A DNA stretch of 45,035 bases from Bordetella parapertussis (GCA_945895265.1 CAMDEF010000034.1:1-45035), one strand, 5' to 3'. Positions 27,082-37,792 are shown, numbered from the stretch's first letter. Translations and numbers: made by a program. The notes: generated by a model not told the origin, from the sequence alone.

Positions 27082-28899
27082 ATGCCAGAACAAGAGCTCA
27101 AGCTACACGTACCAAAAGAGGCACGCGCAGGCGTTGAGAAAGAGCTATTGCGCGGCCGAGTGACGCGTATGCGGTTGCAAGCTTTTTATTTCGATACGCC
27201 TGAACGCGATCTGGTGCGTGCCAAAATTGCATTGCGCTTACGACGCGAGGGTGAGCAGTGGGTGCAAACCCTCAAAATGCCGGGTGAAAATTCTCTCTCA
27301 CGGATTGAAATCAACCACAATCGCCCCTCACCCGACCTCGACCTGAGCCTCTACGCTGGCGAACCCTTTGCCGACGTGCTAGCAAAATACGCCGACGCAC
27401 TTTCAGTTTGTTACGAAACCGACGTGCAGCGCATCTTCAGACAAACACGTACCGAATCAGGGGTCGTAGAAATCGCGCTTGACGCTGGGTTACTGCGCGC
27501 AGGCTCACTCGAACTCCCCATTTCTGAAATTGAATTCGAACTGATACGCGGCCAACTCGCTGCGGTGTTTACTCTTGGCAAAAAATGGCAGCAGGCCCAT
27601 GGCCTGATCTTAGATGTGCGCAGCAAGTCTGAACGAGGCGACCGCCTCGCGTCACTAAATGCCGAGTTGAATGCCATCGATGAGCAGAAGCCAGAGCGCC
27701 ACGAACCCTCTCGACGCCGCGCGATTGCCCAGTTTTGGGCTGCGCGTACCGCGAAGGATGTCGTGCTGCATCCAAAAGCACAGGCGCATGCTGCATTGGC
27801 AACCGTTAGCGCAGAATGCCTGGATCAAATCATTCGCAATTCGGCCGTCTTGGCCGAAGTCGACACCGCCGGCATTTATCAGGCTAGCGGCGCCGAGCAT
27901 GTGCATCAGTTACGTGTAGGCATCCGCCGTTTGCGCTCTGCCTGGTCGTTTTTTAACGGGATCGCCGAGTTACCCTCTGAGGACCTTCGCACTGAGATCA
28001 AGCTACATTTTGCTAAGCTTGGTGGCACACGAGACGATGACGTGCTGAAAGAGACCTTGCTACCGGTGTTGAGTGCAGCCGGGCAACCCCCGTTAATGCT
28101 CGACGACGGGCTAACCCCACAAGACACTGAAAATGTCGCCCCGAGTCGCAGCTTTCAAAGTTGGTTGCTCGACATGCTGGCGTGGACTGTTCTGCCGGTT
28201 GCGCCCGTTGCACCACCCTCAGCTATCACCACAGCAGCCCCCCTGGACGTTGATACCCCTGCACAGCAACCAGTGCTTACGGCCCGAAAGGTTACTGTCA
28301 GGGCCACACGCTCGCTAGCGCTACAGGCGCGTGATGCGTCTATACAAGCTTCAAGGGCTGTTCAAGAACCGCGAGATCCCGCAGCCGTTACGCTCGCCAC
28401 ACAAGCACAAAGCGCTGTAATCAAGCCAGTTGTACAGGTTGCTGCACAAGCTGCCACTCAGGTCGCAACAGAAGATGTCGCGACAGCAAGCATTAAGATT
28501 CAAAAGCCTTTAACGCTCAAAGACGCGCTCGTTAAAAAGCTAAAAAAATGGCATCGGCGTTTGTTGCAAGACGGTTTGCAATTTGATCAGCTCAGTGTCG
28601 AGTCGCGTCACGAGCTCAGAAAGCTCGGAAAAAAATTGCGTTACGCCTTGCAATTTACTGAGTCACTGTTACCGACGGCTCGACTCAAGACGTACCGCAA
28701 ACAACTCGCAGCTGTACAAGATATTTTGGGTGAGATGAACGACTTAGCCGTCGCACGGGATCGCTTTATCCTTTTGCGCGACGCGCAACCTAGCGCTTGG
28801 TTTGCCTGCGGTTGGATTACCTCGCGCCTAGATGCGTTGACGCAAGACGCATGCGCGGCGTTTAAAGAGCTTTCTCGCACCGAGAGATTTTGGCGTTAA
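27082..28899 (+). CDS. CYTH-CHAD domain protein (triphosphate/polyphosphate-binding)
   Basis: Protein of 605 residues. The CYTH triphosphate-tunnel domain spans about residues 1-200, with ExExK as PEQELKLHV (Glu3, Glu5, Lys7) and arginine/lysine strands such as IALRLRREG and WVQTLKMPGE. A CHAD helical domain (about 225-600) has the histidine/arginine helix HVHQLRVGIRRLRSAW and the matching RHELRKLGKKLRYALQF. CYTH enzymes in bacteria are usually inorganic triphosphatases; CHAD binds polyphosphate. CHAD is interrupted at about 372-475 by an Ala/Val/Thr/Gln-rich stretch without clear fold. It is monocistronic and convergent with ftsY. Confidence 0.92.
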   Translation: MPEQELKLHVPKEARAGVEKELLRGRVTRMRLQAFYFDTPERDLVRAKIALRLRREGEQWVQTLKMPGENSLSRIEINHNRPSPDLDLSLYAGEPFADVLAKYADALSVCYETDVQRIFRQTRTESGVVEIALDAGLLRAGSLELPISEIEFELIRGQLAAVFTLGKKWQQAHGLILDVRSKSERGDRLASLNAELNAIDEQKPERHEPSRRRAIAQFWAARTAKDVVLHPKAQAHAALATVSAECLDQIIRNSAVLAEVDTAGIYQASGAEHVHQLRVGIRRLRSAWSFFNGIAELPSEDLRTEIKLHFAKLGGTRDDDVLKETLLPVLSAAGQPPLMLDDGLTPQDTENVAPSRSFQSWLLDMLAWTVLPVAPVAPPSAITTAAPLDVDTPAQQPVLTARKVTVRATRSLALQARDASIQASRAVQEPRDPAAVTLATQAQSAVIKPVVQVAAQAATQVATEDVATASIKIQKPLTLKDALVKKLKKWHRRLLQDGLQFDQLSVESRHELRKLGKKLRYALQFTESLLPTARLKTYRKQLAAVQDILGEMNDLAVARDRFILLRDAQPSAWFACGWITSRLDALTQDACAAFKELSRTERFWR

Positions 28900-29015
28900 C
28901 ACGCCTAGAGCCCGTGCGGGTTTGATTAGATAATGATCCGGGTTGCACCTCGCGCGGTCTAGGGTCACCAAGAGCCATGCGCGCTTGCGTAACAAGCGCC
29001 TAAACGTGCAGCCAA

Positions 29016-30413
29016 TTATTGACCGACTACCGCGGCAGCGAATTCGGTTGCCACAAAAGGCTGCAGGTCTTCGAGACGCTCGCCTACCCCGATCCAGTAC
29101 ACCGGAATTGGCCGCATGCCTTGAGCACCAGCGGCTACCGCGGCCAGCGTGCCGCCCTTAGCCGTACCATCAAGTTTGGTCACAATCAGCCCTGTTAAGC
29201 CAACCGCTGCATCAAACGCACGAATCTGCGACAACACGTTTTGGCCTTGATTACCATCGACGACCAATAACACCTCGTGTGGTGCAGTGGGGTCAGCTTT
29301 AGCAATCACCCGGCGAATTTTTTTAAGCTCGTCCATGAGGTGCAACTGCGTGGGCAAGCGCCCAGCGGTATCAACCATTACCACATCTATGCCACGTGCA
29401 CGCCCGGCATTGACCGCATCAAACGCCACAGCCGCGGGGTCACCACCGTCTTGGGCAATCACGTCAACGTTATTGCGCGAGCCCCATTCAACAAGTTGTT
29501 GTCGCGCCGCCGCCCTGAACGTGTCGCCCGCGGCAAGCAACACGCGCGCACCTTCTTTTTGTAAACAAAACGCGAGTTTGCCGATCGAGGTGGTTTTGCC
29601 TGCGCCATTGACGCCTGTCATCATCACCACCAAAGGTTTGACGCGGCCGACTTCAAAAGGTTTTTCGAGCACTTGCAGGTGCTCAGCCAAGACGTCACGC
29701 AATGCCTGCTTGACGCCTGCCGCGTCTTCGATGCGCTCTTGCTTGACCCGCAGCCTTAGAGCAGTCAACAACTGCTCGGTCGCCTCGACACCTGTATCCG
29801 CCATGATGAGGGCGGTTTCGAGCTCTTCGAACAATTCCTCATCGACGCGCACGCCAACAAAAATTCCGCCAATACTTTTGCCAGTTTTGGCCAAGCCACC
29901 GCGCAGCTTGGCTAGCCATGATAATTTTTGTTCCGCCTCTTCTGACTCTGTTAACTCTTCTGACTCTGTTAACTCTTCTGGCTCTGTTGATTCTTCTGGC
30001 TCTTCTGCCTGCTCGTCCAGGGGATCGCCTTTCCAAGCGTCACCGATGAGGTCCTCCTCCGCCGCCTCAGGTGCTGTCGCCACCGCCTCATCAGCAGTCG
30101 AATCCTCAGGCTTTGACTCTAAGTCACCACCACTCGGGGGCGGCTCTGGGTTACGCTTGAACCATCGACTCAATAAACCCACACGTGGAGCCTCTGGCTC
30201 AGCGTCCTCGGTTGCAGGGGCTGCATGATCAACGCTCTGAAGGCCGTCATCGGCAAGTTGTGGATCGCCGTTAAGCAGGGGCAAGCGATTGATCCCCACG
30301 CGCGGGTCTGCGTGAAGGGCTTCAGGCGCGGGTTGCCCTAGCTCTGAGTCAGGTTGCTGCTCAGCGGCAATAGGGTCGATCGGGTCGGGTTTTTTCTTGA
30401 AGAAGCGAAACAT
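29016..30413 (-). CDS. ftsY: Signal recognition particle receptor FtsY
   Basis: SRP receptor GTPase of 465 residues, docking translating ribosomes at the membrane. The NG domain occupies about 165-465: an N-domain helical bundle, G1 MMTGVNGAGKTTSIGKL, then DTFRAAARQQL, DTAGRLP and TKLDGTAKGG. The first ~160 residues form an acidic A domain rich in Glu, Asp and Pro with the repeat TESEEL, beginning with the basic MFRFFKKKPDP expected to touch the membrane. The ATG is one base away from the divergent rsmD start, so its promoter must lie within rsmD. Confidence 0.97.
   Translation of the reverse strand: MFRFFKKKPDPIDPIAAEQQPDSELGQPAPEALHADPRVGINRLPLLNGDPQLADDGLQSVDHAAPATEDAEPEAPRVGLLSRWFKRNPEPPPSGGDLESKPEDSTADEAVATAPEAAEEDLIGDAWKGDPLDEQAEEPEESTEPEELTESEELTESEEAEQKLSWLAKLRGGLAKTGKSIGGIFVGVRVDEELFEELETALIMADTGVEATEQLLTALRLRVKQERIEDAAGVKQALRDVLAEHLQVLEKPFEVGRVKPLVVMMTGVNGAGKTTSIGKLAFCLQKEGARVLLAAGDTFRAAARQQLVEWGSRNNVDVIAQDGGDPAAVAFDAVNAGRARGIDVVMVDTAGRLPTQLHLMDELKKIRRVIAKADPTAPHEVLLVVDGNQGQNVLSQIRAFDAAVGLTGLIVTKLDGTAKGGTLAAVAAGAQGMRPIPVYWIGVGERLEDLQPFVATEFAAAVVGQ
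29934..30006 (-). repeat. Tandem 18-bp repeats inside the FtsY acidic domain
   Basis: About four imperfect copies of an 18-bp unit (GACTCTGTTAACTCTTCT on the plus strand, with variants) encode the six-residue acidic repeat EELTES on the minus strand. Copy number could vary between strains without breaking the frame. Confidence 0.75.
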
Positions 30414-30414
30414 A

Positions 30415-32138
<1,724 letters not shown>

Positions 32139-32209
32139 AGGTCGCGCCCTTGCTTGGTTTATTCTGTTGATTTGCTGGCACTGAAACATTTAACTGGCTT
32201 GTCAACAGC

Positions 32210-32294
32210 GCCACAAAGTGCTTAGTCTAGCCCAATCAATGCTCACGCTCAGTCCAATCGATGCTTAAACTCGTCCAACTGATGCTAAGGCTAG
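32210..32294. repeat. Four tandem 21-22-bp iteron-like repeats
   Basis: Units at 32210-32230 (weak), 32231-32252, 32253-32273 and 32274-32294 share TCCAAT-n2-ATGCT-nA-n2-CTCG. They lie between the divergent MOSC-N and VOC genes, 38 bp before the latter. A 21-bp period is two helical turns, so bound proteins would line up on one face of the DNA. Confidence 0.7.
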
Positions 32295-32331
32295 TTCAAG
32301 CCAAACCCTTCTCTCTGAGGCCTGAAACCAT

Positions 32332-32715
32332 ATGAAAATCGACCACCTAGATCATCTTGTCTTAACCGTTGCCAGCCTCGAGCGCACCTGCGATTTTTAT
32401 GGTCGAATCTTGGGCTTTGAGGTCATTACCTTTTTGGGTGATCGCAAAGCCCTAAGATTTGGACAGCAAAAAATCAATTTGCATCAGGTTGACAAGATGT
32501 TCGACCCAAAAGCCAAGACGCCCACAGCCGGGTCGGGCGACCTGTGCTTCATTGCGGCAACCCCGGTCGATGACATCGTCAACGAACTGAACGCCGCGGG
32601 CGTCACGATCGAACTCGGGCCGGTCGAGCGCACCGGCGCTGTTGGCAAAATCAGGTCTGTGTATTTGCGCGATCCAGATGAAAATTTGATCGAATTATCG
32701 AACTATCAACCTTAG
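32332..32715 (+). CDS. VOC/glyoxalase-fold protein
   Basis: Single vicinal-oxygen-chelate domain protein of 127 residues with two beta-alpha-beta-beta-beta modules: IDHLDHLVLTVASLERTCDFY, and the second from about residue 70 ending YLRDPDENLIELSNYQ. Metal ligands expected in the family are His8 and the C-terminal Glu in DENLIEL. Related proteins include fosfomycin-resistance-like, glyoxalase-like and dioxygenase-like members, so no reaction is assigned. Repeats upstream may control it. Confidence 0.88.
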   Translation: MKIDHLDHLVLTVASLERTCDFYGRILGFEVITFLGDRKALRFGQQKINLHQVDKMFDPKAKTPTAGSGDLCFIAATPVDDIVNELNAAGVTIELGPVERTGAVGKIRSVYLRDPDENLIELSNYQP

Positions 32716-32889
32716 ATATTTTAGGGTTAATCGGATGATCGAGCCCTCTGCCCCAACTGTTCGGGTTTGATCAAATCGGCCATCGACCCGCCTGAGTTCT
32801 AGGGTGTGGAGGGATCGTTTCCTAAAATGCACACAAATTCAGACCAGGGACGAGAGGTAGGTATCTACCGATATCCTCATTTTCCCCTC

Positions 32890-32937
32890 TATCGCAACTT
32901 GCTAACTTGCGATACAGTCGGACGTTGCATTTATAAA
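32890..32937 (+). promoter_or_regulatory. Candidate promoter and operator of the ABC importer operon
   Basis: TATCGCAA (32890-32897) and TTGCGATA (32907-32914) are a perfect 8-bp inverted repeat with a 9-base spacer. The right arm contains a -35-like TTGCGA (32907-32912), and TATAAA at 32932-32937 is a -10-like box 19 bp on. GGAGA follows before the ATG at 32950. A repressor bound here would block transcription. Confidence 0.55.
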
Positions 32938-32949
32938 CTTGGAGACAAC

Positions 32950-34215
32950 ATGAGCAATACGATCAAAAAGACCACCGTTCAGGCCTCGCGCCGTAAGCTG
33001 TTGCAAGGCGCCGCTGGGCTTGCCGCAATGGGCTTGCCAGCGATTTCGCTGGCGCAAAACAAACCGATCAAAATCGGTATGCCCACTATCTTGTCGGGTC
33101 GTGTGGCGATGTTGGGCCTGTCATCACGAAACGGTGCGATGTTTGAAATTGAAAAATTCAATGCCGCAGGCGGCCTAGGTGGACGGATGCTTGAATTGGT
33201 TGTGCGCGATTCAAAAGGCCAGCCTCAAGAAGCGGCCCGTGTGGCGCGCGAACTTGTCACCAGCGATGGCTGCGAACTGCTGTGGGATGCCGAGGCATCA
33301 TCTGGCGCGTTTGCCGTGCACGAAGTGGCAAAAGACTTGGGCGTGTTTGTGATGCACACCAACTCAGAAACATCTTCACTGACTGCTGATCCCAAGCTAC
33401 GCGTCGCGACCGCCTTTCGTTGCGCACGCCAAGGTATCCATGATGCGATCGCCGGTGGTTCTTATGGCGCGCAGGTTGCGAAAGAGCTTAAGCTCAGGCG
33501 TTGGATGAGCATTTCGCCTGACTATGCCTACGGCCGTGATACAACGACTGAATATTTTGAATATCTAAAGCACTTTAATAAAGACATCGAAGTGGTTGGC
33601 GAAGTTTGGCCAAAATTGTTTCAGGCAGACTACACCGAAAACATCACGCGCCTCGTTCAAGGTAAACCACAGGCGATTTATTCGTGCTTGTGGGGTGGCG
33701 ACATGACGTCGTTTGTTGATCAGGCAGGCATTTATGCCTTATTTAAAGATAAACAATTCTTCTCGCCAAACATTGCTGAATACGCGGTGCTGAAGGCACT
33801 TAAAATTGTACCGCCAAACCTGCACTCTGGTAACCGGTACCTCAAGACCTTTCCGAACACACCGGCCAACGCCGCCTGGGCAGAGGGCTATATCGCCAAG
33901 TTTAAAGAGGATCCCCTGAACTGGTCATGGGAAAACGCGGTCGGAATGGGCTTTTTAACCGCTGCCATGAAAAAAGCCAACAGCTCAGACGGCAAAAAAA
34001 TTGCCGAAGCAATGCGCGGTATGAAAATCAACTCGCCCTTTGGCGTCGACGGCACAATTACAATGCGTGCTGAAGACAACACCATTATCAACTACGCCAT
34101 CGGTTATGGCCCCTTGATCAGCAAAGAGCCCTTTGTCACCAAGCAAACCGTTGGCGACTGGAAGCAGATCCTCGAACTTGAACTCGAGTGGAAGAAACGC
34201 AAAGGCTGGGCATAA
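32950..34215 (+). CDS. ABC transporter substrate-binding protein (branched-chain amino acid/amide type)
   Basis: Periplasmic receptor of 421 residues, type I fold (Peripla_BP_6). A twin-arginine-like signal is visible: SRRKLLQGAAGLAAMGLP then ISLAQN near residue 36. The mature start PIKIGMPTILSGRVAMLG and NGAMFEIEKFNAAGGLGGR are typical. ATG 32950 has GGAGA nine bases upstream; an open extension to 32806 is not homologous. It is the first gene of a seven-gene operon with two permeases, two ATPases and two dehydrogenases. The ligand could be an amino acid, amide or aromatic acid; it is not determinable here. Confidence 0.93.
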   Translation: MSNTIKKTTVQASRRKLLQGAAGLAAMGLPAISLAQNKPIKIGMPTILSGRVAMLGLSSRNGAMFEIEKFNAAGGLGGRMLELVVRDSKGQPQEAARVARELVTSDGCELLWDAEASSGAFAVHEVAKDLGVFVMHTNSETSSLTADPKLRVATAFRCARQGIHDAIAGGSYGAQVAKELKLRRWMSISPDYAYGRDTTTEYFEYLKHFNKDIEVVGEVWPKLFQADYTENITRLVQGKPQAIYSCLWGGDMTSFVDQAGIYALFKDKQFFSPNIAEYAVLKALKIVPPNLHSGNRYLKTFPNTPANAAWAEGYIAKFKEDPLNWSWENAVGMGFLTAAMKKANSSDGKKIAEAMRGMKINSPFGVDGTITMRAEDNTIINYAIGYGPLISKEPFVTKQTVGDWKQILELELEWKKRKGWA

Positions 34216-34242
34216 CACTCAGAGAGTATTGCACTGAGGTCT

Positions 34243-34281
34243 AAAGGCCTTTGCCTGAGCGTTCATGCAGAGGCCTTTTTC
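34243..34281 (+). terminator. Partial terminator between receptor and permease genes
   Basis: AAAGGCCT (34243-34250) and AGGCCTTT (34271-34278) are perfect 8-bp arms followed by further Ts. This resembles an intrinsic terminator. Such attenuating hairpins after the receptor gene are common in ABC operons and keep the receptor in excess of the membrane parts. Confidence 0.65.
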
Positions 34282-34376
34282 ATACCTGCCGTTTGTTCTT
34301 GCTTTAACCGCACCCGTCTGCACTGTCCAGCCAGTTGCGGTTGTATCAACCGTGTACCCCCCTCTCGGAGACCCTC

Positions 34377-35279
34377 GTGGATCCCATCGCCTTATATGAG
34401 TGCGTGACCTCAATGTCATGCATCGTCACTCAAACCAGCACTGGTTTGATTGTTGGCTCGCTGCTCTTTTTAGTCGCGGCTGGTCTGACCCTAATCTTTG
34501 GTGTGCTGGGCGTGATTAATTTTGCGCACGGTTCGCTTTACATGCTGGGCGCCTATTTGGCTCTATCAGCCTATCGCATCACAGACAGCTACATGCTCTC
34601 TGCCGTGATTTCCGGCATAGGCGTTGGTGTGTTCAGTCTGATTTTTGAACGCTTTTTTATGCGACGCGTCTATCAGGCTGAGGTCTTACTGCAACTGCTT
34701 GTGTGCTACGCCTTAATCCTCATCATGGACGATGCGGTCAAAATCATTTGGGGCGCAGAGTTTCAATCAATGGGTATGCCGGCGGCCTTTCAAGCGCCAC
34801 CCCTGTTTATCTTTGACGGCATCGTGCCAGTTTTTTATGTGTTCATGATTTGTGCTTCAGGGGTGATCGCCTTAGTGATGTGGTATTTGCTGACACGCAC
34901 TCGCATCGGTAAGGTGGTACGCGCAGCGGCGCACAACCCGACGATGACCTCAGTACTCGGTTTAAACACCACCTGGATCTACGCCGGTGTGTTTGCCTTT
35001 GGCGGTGCGCTGGCCGGCTTGGCGGGCGCGCTTGCCGCGCCAGTACGCTCGATGTCACCCGGCATGGGCTTTTCGATTTTGATTGAGTCCTTTATTGTGA
35101 CGGTCATTGGTGGAATGGGTTCGGTGAGCGGCGCGTTAGTGGGCGCCCTAGTCATCGGCCTAGTGCGCTCGTTTGGCTCGATCGGGTTTCCGCTCTTTGT
35201 TGAAGGCATTATGTTTTTGGCGATGGCGTTGATTTTGATTCTCAAGCCGAGCGGCCTCTTAGGTAAGGAGCCACGTTAA
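34377..35279 (+). CDS. Branched-chain-type ABC permease, LivH family
   Basis: Inner-membrane permease of about 300 residues with eight or so hydrophobic helices. Family motifs are VAAGLTLIFGVLGVINFAHG, split around residue 36, and the cytoplasmic-loop segment VVRAAAHNPTMTSVLGLN, followed by GALAGLAGALAAPV. GTG 34377 has GGAG six bases upstream and gives MDPIALYECV. Its stop overlaps the next ATG by one base. Confidence 0.94.
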   Translation: MDPIALYECVTSMSCIVTQTSTGLIVGSLLFLVAAGLTLIFGVLGVINFAHGSLYMLGAYLALSAYRITDSYMLSAVISGIGVGVFSLIFERFFMRRVYQAEVLLQLLVCYALILIMDDAVKIIWGAEFQSMGMPAAFQAPPLFIFDGIVPVFYVFMICASGVIALVMWYLLTRTRIGKVVRAAAHNPTMTSVLGLNTTWIYAGVFAFGGALAGLAGALAAPVRSMSPGMGFSILIESFIVTVIGGMGSVSGALVGALVIGLVRSFGSIGFPLFVEGIMFLAMALILILKPSGLLGKEPR

Positions 35280-36247
35280 TGAACCACGCCTTCAAAAAAG
35301 AATTGCTCTTTGGGCTCGTTGTACTCGCTCTGTTAGCGGCGCTGCCCCTGCTATCGCCCGGTCGCGTCACGCTTGACTTTGTGATTCGTCTGGCTGCGTT
35401 AGGGGTGTTCGCCACCTCGCTGAATATTTTGGTGGGTTACGGGGGAATGGTATCTTTTGGTCACGCCATGTTTTTTGGCGGCGGCGCTTATACCTTTGGC
35501 CTGTTAATGCAACGCACTGATGTCTCGATACCCGTCGCGCTCTTAGGAGCAATTGTTTTATGCTCACTGCTGGCATGTGTGATCGGGATGATTTGCGTTA
35601 AGCTCAAAGAGATTTACTTCTCGTTTTTGACCCTCGCGTTTCAGATGTTGATTCACAGTGTGATTATCACCTGGACTTCGCTGACGGGCGGCGATCAAGG
35701 CTTAATGGGTGGCATTCCACGCAGACCTTTTTGGGGTGGCATTAATGTGGCCGATCCCAATACGCTGTACTGGTTTTGTGTTGTCATCGGCGTGGTCAGC
35801 CTACTCATCATGCGCCACGTGTTGCAATCACCGTTTGGCTATACCCTGCGGATGGTGCGCGACAATGCAGATCGCGCGCGCTTCTTAGGCATTGATGTGT
35901 GGCGCATTCGTCTGTACGCCTTTATTTTGGCAGGTGCCTTTGCCGGAATCGGTGGCTCGTTGATGGCGTTATTTGTCTCGGGGGCCTACCCAGAGTTTAG
36001 TTATTGGACAATGTCAGGCGAAGCCGTATTTATGATCATGATGGGTGGCATCAATGTTTTCTTGGGCCCGATCATCGGTGCAGGTTTGTTGAATATCTTT
36101 AACGACGTCATTACACGCACGACCGAGTATCACGGTTTAGCGTTAGGCGTGATCGTGCTGATCTTTGCACTTGGCTTTAAACGCGGCATCACTGACTTTG
36201 TGGGAGAGTTGTATAACGCTCTCACCAAGAAGCGAGTGCAATCATGA
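35279..36247 (+). CDS. Branched-chain-type ABC permease, LivM family
   Basis: Second permease, 322 residues. Motifs are LNILVGYGGMVSFGHAMFFG (20 residues near 45-65), the loop LRMVRDNADRARFLGIDV and FAGIGGSLMALFVSGAYP. Start and stop overlap the neighbours (TAATG and ATGA), so it is tightly coupled with LivH-type and dehydrogenase genes. Confidence 0.95.
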   Translation: MNHAFKKELLFGLVVLALLAALPLLSPGRVTLDFVIRLAALGVFATSLNILVGYGGMVSFGHAMFFGGGAYTFGLLMQRTDVSIPVALLGAIVLCSLLACVIGMICVKLKEIYFSFLTLAFQMLIHSVIITWTSLTGGDQGLMGGIPRRPFWGGINVADPNTLYWFCVVIGVVSLLIMRHVLQSPFGYTLRMVRDNADRARFLGIDVWRIRLYAFILAGAFAGIGGSLMALFVSGAYPEFSYWTMSGEAVFMIMMGGINVFLGPIIGAGLLNIFNDVITRTTEYHGLALGVIVLIFALGFKRGITDFVGELYNALTKKRVQS

Positions 36248-37047
36248 CAAAAAAATATCTCAGTGTGGTCACTGGTGGGTCGAGTGGCATTGGTGCGGCC
36301 TGCGTCAGGAATTTAGCCAAGCGCGGCGATTTAGTGGTTGCGCTCGATCTGCCTGGTACTTGGTCTGAAGCGAAAATGAAAGAGCTGGGTGTACATGCCT
36401 ACGCCTGCGATGTGACTGACGAGCAAGCGGTGCGCGACACAGCGGCAATGATCGAGGCGAAGCACGGTCAAATCTCGGCGCTCGTCAACAGCGCGGGGAT
36501 TTTGCAACGCCGTTTAACGCCCGATAAGCTCACCATGACAGAATGGGATCGTGTGGTGGCGGTGGATCAGCGCGGCACGTATCTTGCCTGCGCGGTCTTT
36601 GGCTCGCGCATGGCTGAGCTAGGCGTGGGGGCAATTGTCAACATCGCCTCGATTACCTCGATGCGGTCGGTACCCTTGCATGCCTATGCGCCCGCAAAGG
36701 CTGCAGTGGCGTCAATGACGGCCTGCCTAGCTGCTGAGTGGGGCCGCGCCGGTGTGCGCGTCAACGCTATTTCGCCTGGATACGTACTTACCGAGGCGTT
36801 GCAAGCCGCGATTGATCGGGGTGATCGCAACCCCGAAGACCTCACCTCGCAAGCCGCCATGGGGCGCATGGTCACACCAGACGAAATTGCTGACTCGGTT
36901 GGCTTCTTATTGTCGCCTGCCGCCAAGGCAATCACTGGCATCAATTTGCCGGTTGACGCAGGTTGGCTAGCCGGCTCGACCTGGCAAACCTATGGCGGTG
37001 TACCACGCGCTCAAACCAACACCTCAGGAGGGGCCACTAATGCTTAA
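36244..37047 (+). CDS. Short-chain dehydrogenase/reductase inside the ABC operon
   Basis: Classical SDR of 267 residues. The cofactor motif is VVTGGSSGIGAACV, then a Asp at the end of the second strand (VVALDLPG), which favours NAD(H). NSAG follows at about residue 88. The catalytic Ser-Tyr-Lys set is in IASITSMRSV and YAPAK, with an alanine-proline between Tyr and Lys. VNAISPGYVLT closes the substrate pocket. It overlaps livM by four bases and livG by eight, so it is an integral operon member. It probably oxidises the imported compound or a product of it. Confidence 0.93.
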   Translation: MTKKYLSVVTGGSSGIGAACVRNLAKRGDLVVALDLPGTWSEAKMKELGVHAYACDVTDEQAVRDTAAMIEAKHGQISALVNSAGILQRRLTPDKLTMTEWDRVVAVDQRGTYLACAVFGSRMAELGVGAIVNIASITSMRSVPLHAYAPAKAAVASMTACLAAEWGRAGVRVNAISPGYVLTEALQAAIDRGDRNPEDLTSQAAMGRMVTPDEIADSVGFLLSPAAKAITGINLPVDAGWLAGSTWQTYGGVPRAQTNTSGGATNA

Positions 37048-37792
37048 GATCGAAAACCTCCACAAGGCCTTTGGTGGTGTCGTTGCAACCTCTGATGTCT
37101 CGATTCACTTTAAGACTGAATCACTCACGGCTGTGATTGGCCCCAATGGCGCTGGCAAAACAACGTTCTTTAATTTAATTTCAGGTGCGCTCAAACCCGA
37201 CTCGGGTCGCATTTTGTTAGACGGCGAAGACATCGTTGGCATGACGAGCGCCGCGATCGTACACAAGGGAATCGGTCGCGCGTTTCAAGTGGCCAAACTC
37301 TTTAAGACTCTGACCGTTGAAGAGTCGCTGCGCGGTGCGTTGATGTCGCCTCTGGGGCGTTCGGCGCAAATGCACGGGCGGTTTCCCTTAGCGCAGACGC
37401 GTGATCGGGCCTTTGAAGTGATGGAGCAACTTGGTTTGCACAACAAAGCGCATTTGATTAGCGGCAATTTATCGCACGGCGATCAAAAGCTCTTGGATAT
37501 GGCCTTGGCGCTAGTGCTAAAGCCCAAAGTGCTTTTGCTAGACGAACCCGTGGCTGGCATGGGCCCTGAAGAACGAGAGCAAATGATTGAGACCGTTTAT
37601 GGTCTTTGGAAAAAAGGTGGATTAACTGTCGTGCTGATCGAGCATGACATGGAGATCGTCTTTAGGGTCTCGCAACATATCCACGTTTTATCGTACGGCA
37701 AGCTCTTGGCTGAGGGTAGCCCAGAGCAAATCCGAAACAATCCGGCCGTCATTGAGGCCTACTTGGGTAAACCCCGCGAGGAGCACGCATGA
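37040..37792 (+). CDS. ABC importer ATPase, LivG family
   Basis: ATP-binding subunit of 250 residues. Walker A is GPNGAGKTTFFN. The signature, usually LSYGxQ in this group, reads LSHGDQKLLDMALAL. Walker B is VLLLDEPVAGMGPEE with the switch histidine in IEHDM. ATG 37040 follows the strong AGGAGG at 37025-37030, ahead of the overlapping upstream stop. It pairs with the LivF-type ATPase four bases downstream. Confidence 0.95.
   Translation: MLKIENLHKAFGGVVATSDVSIHFKTESLTAVIGPNGAGKTTFFNLISGALKPDSGRILLDGEDIVGMTSAAIVHKGIGRAFQVAKLFKTLTVEESLRGALMSPLGRSAQMHGRFPLAQTRDRAFEVMEQLGLHNKAHLISGNLSHGDQKLLDMALALVLKPKVLLLDEPVAGMGPEEREQMIETVYGLWKKGGLTVVLIEHDMEIVFRVSQHIHVLSYGKLLAEGSPEQIRNNPAVIEAYLGKPREEHA

Noticed and set aside
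29287..30228. 313-codon plus-strand frame opposite ftsY
   Set aside because: Its serine/alanine-rich translation with no domain is a shadow of the ftsY coding strand; ftsY is unambiguous.
32806..32949. N-terminal extension of the ABC receptor frame
   Set aside because: It lies upstream of a twin-arginine-like signal peptide with its own ribosome binding site, and overlaps the dyad and promoter.
34335..34376. Longer LivH-type start
   Set aside because: GTG 34377 has GGAG at ideal spacing, and the longer frame adds residues unlike the family.
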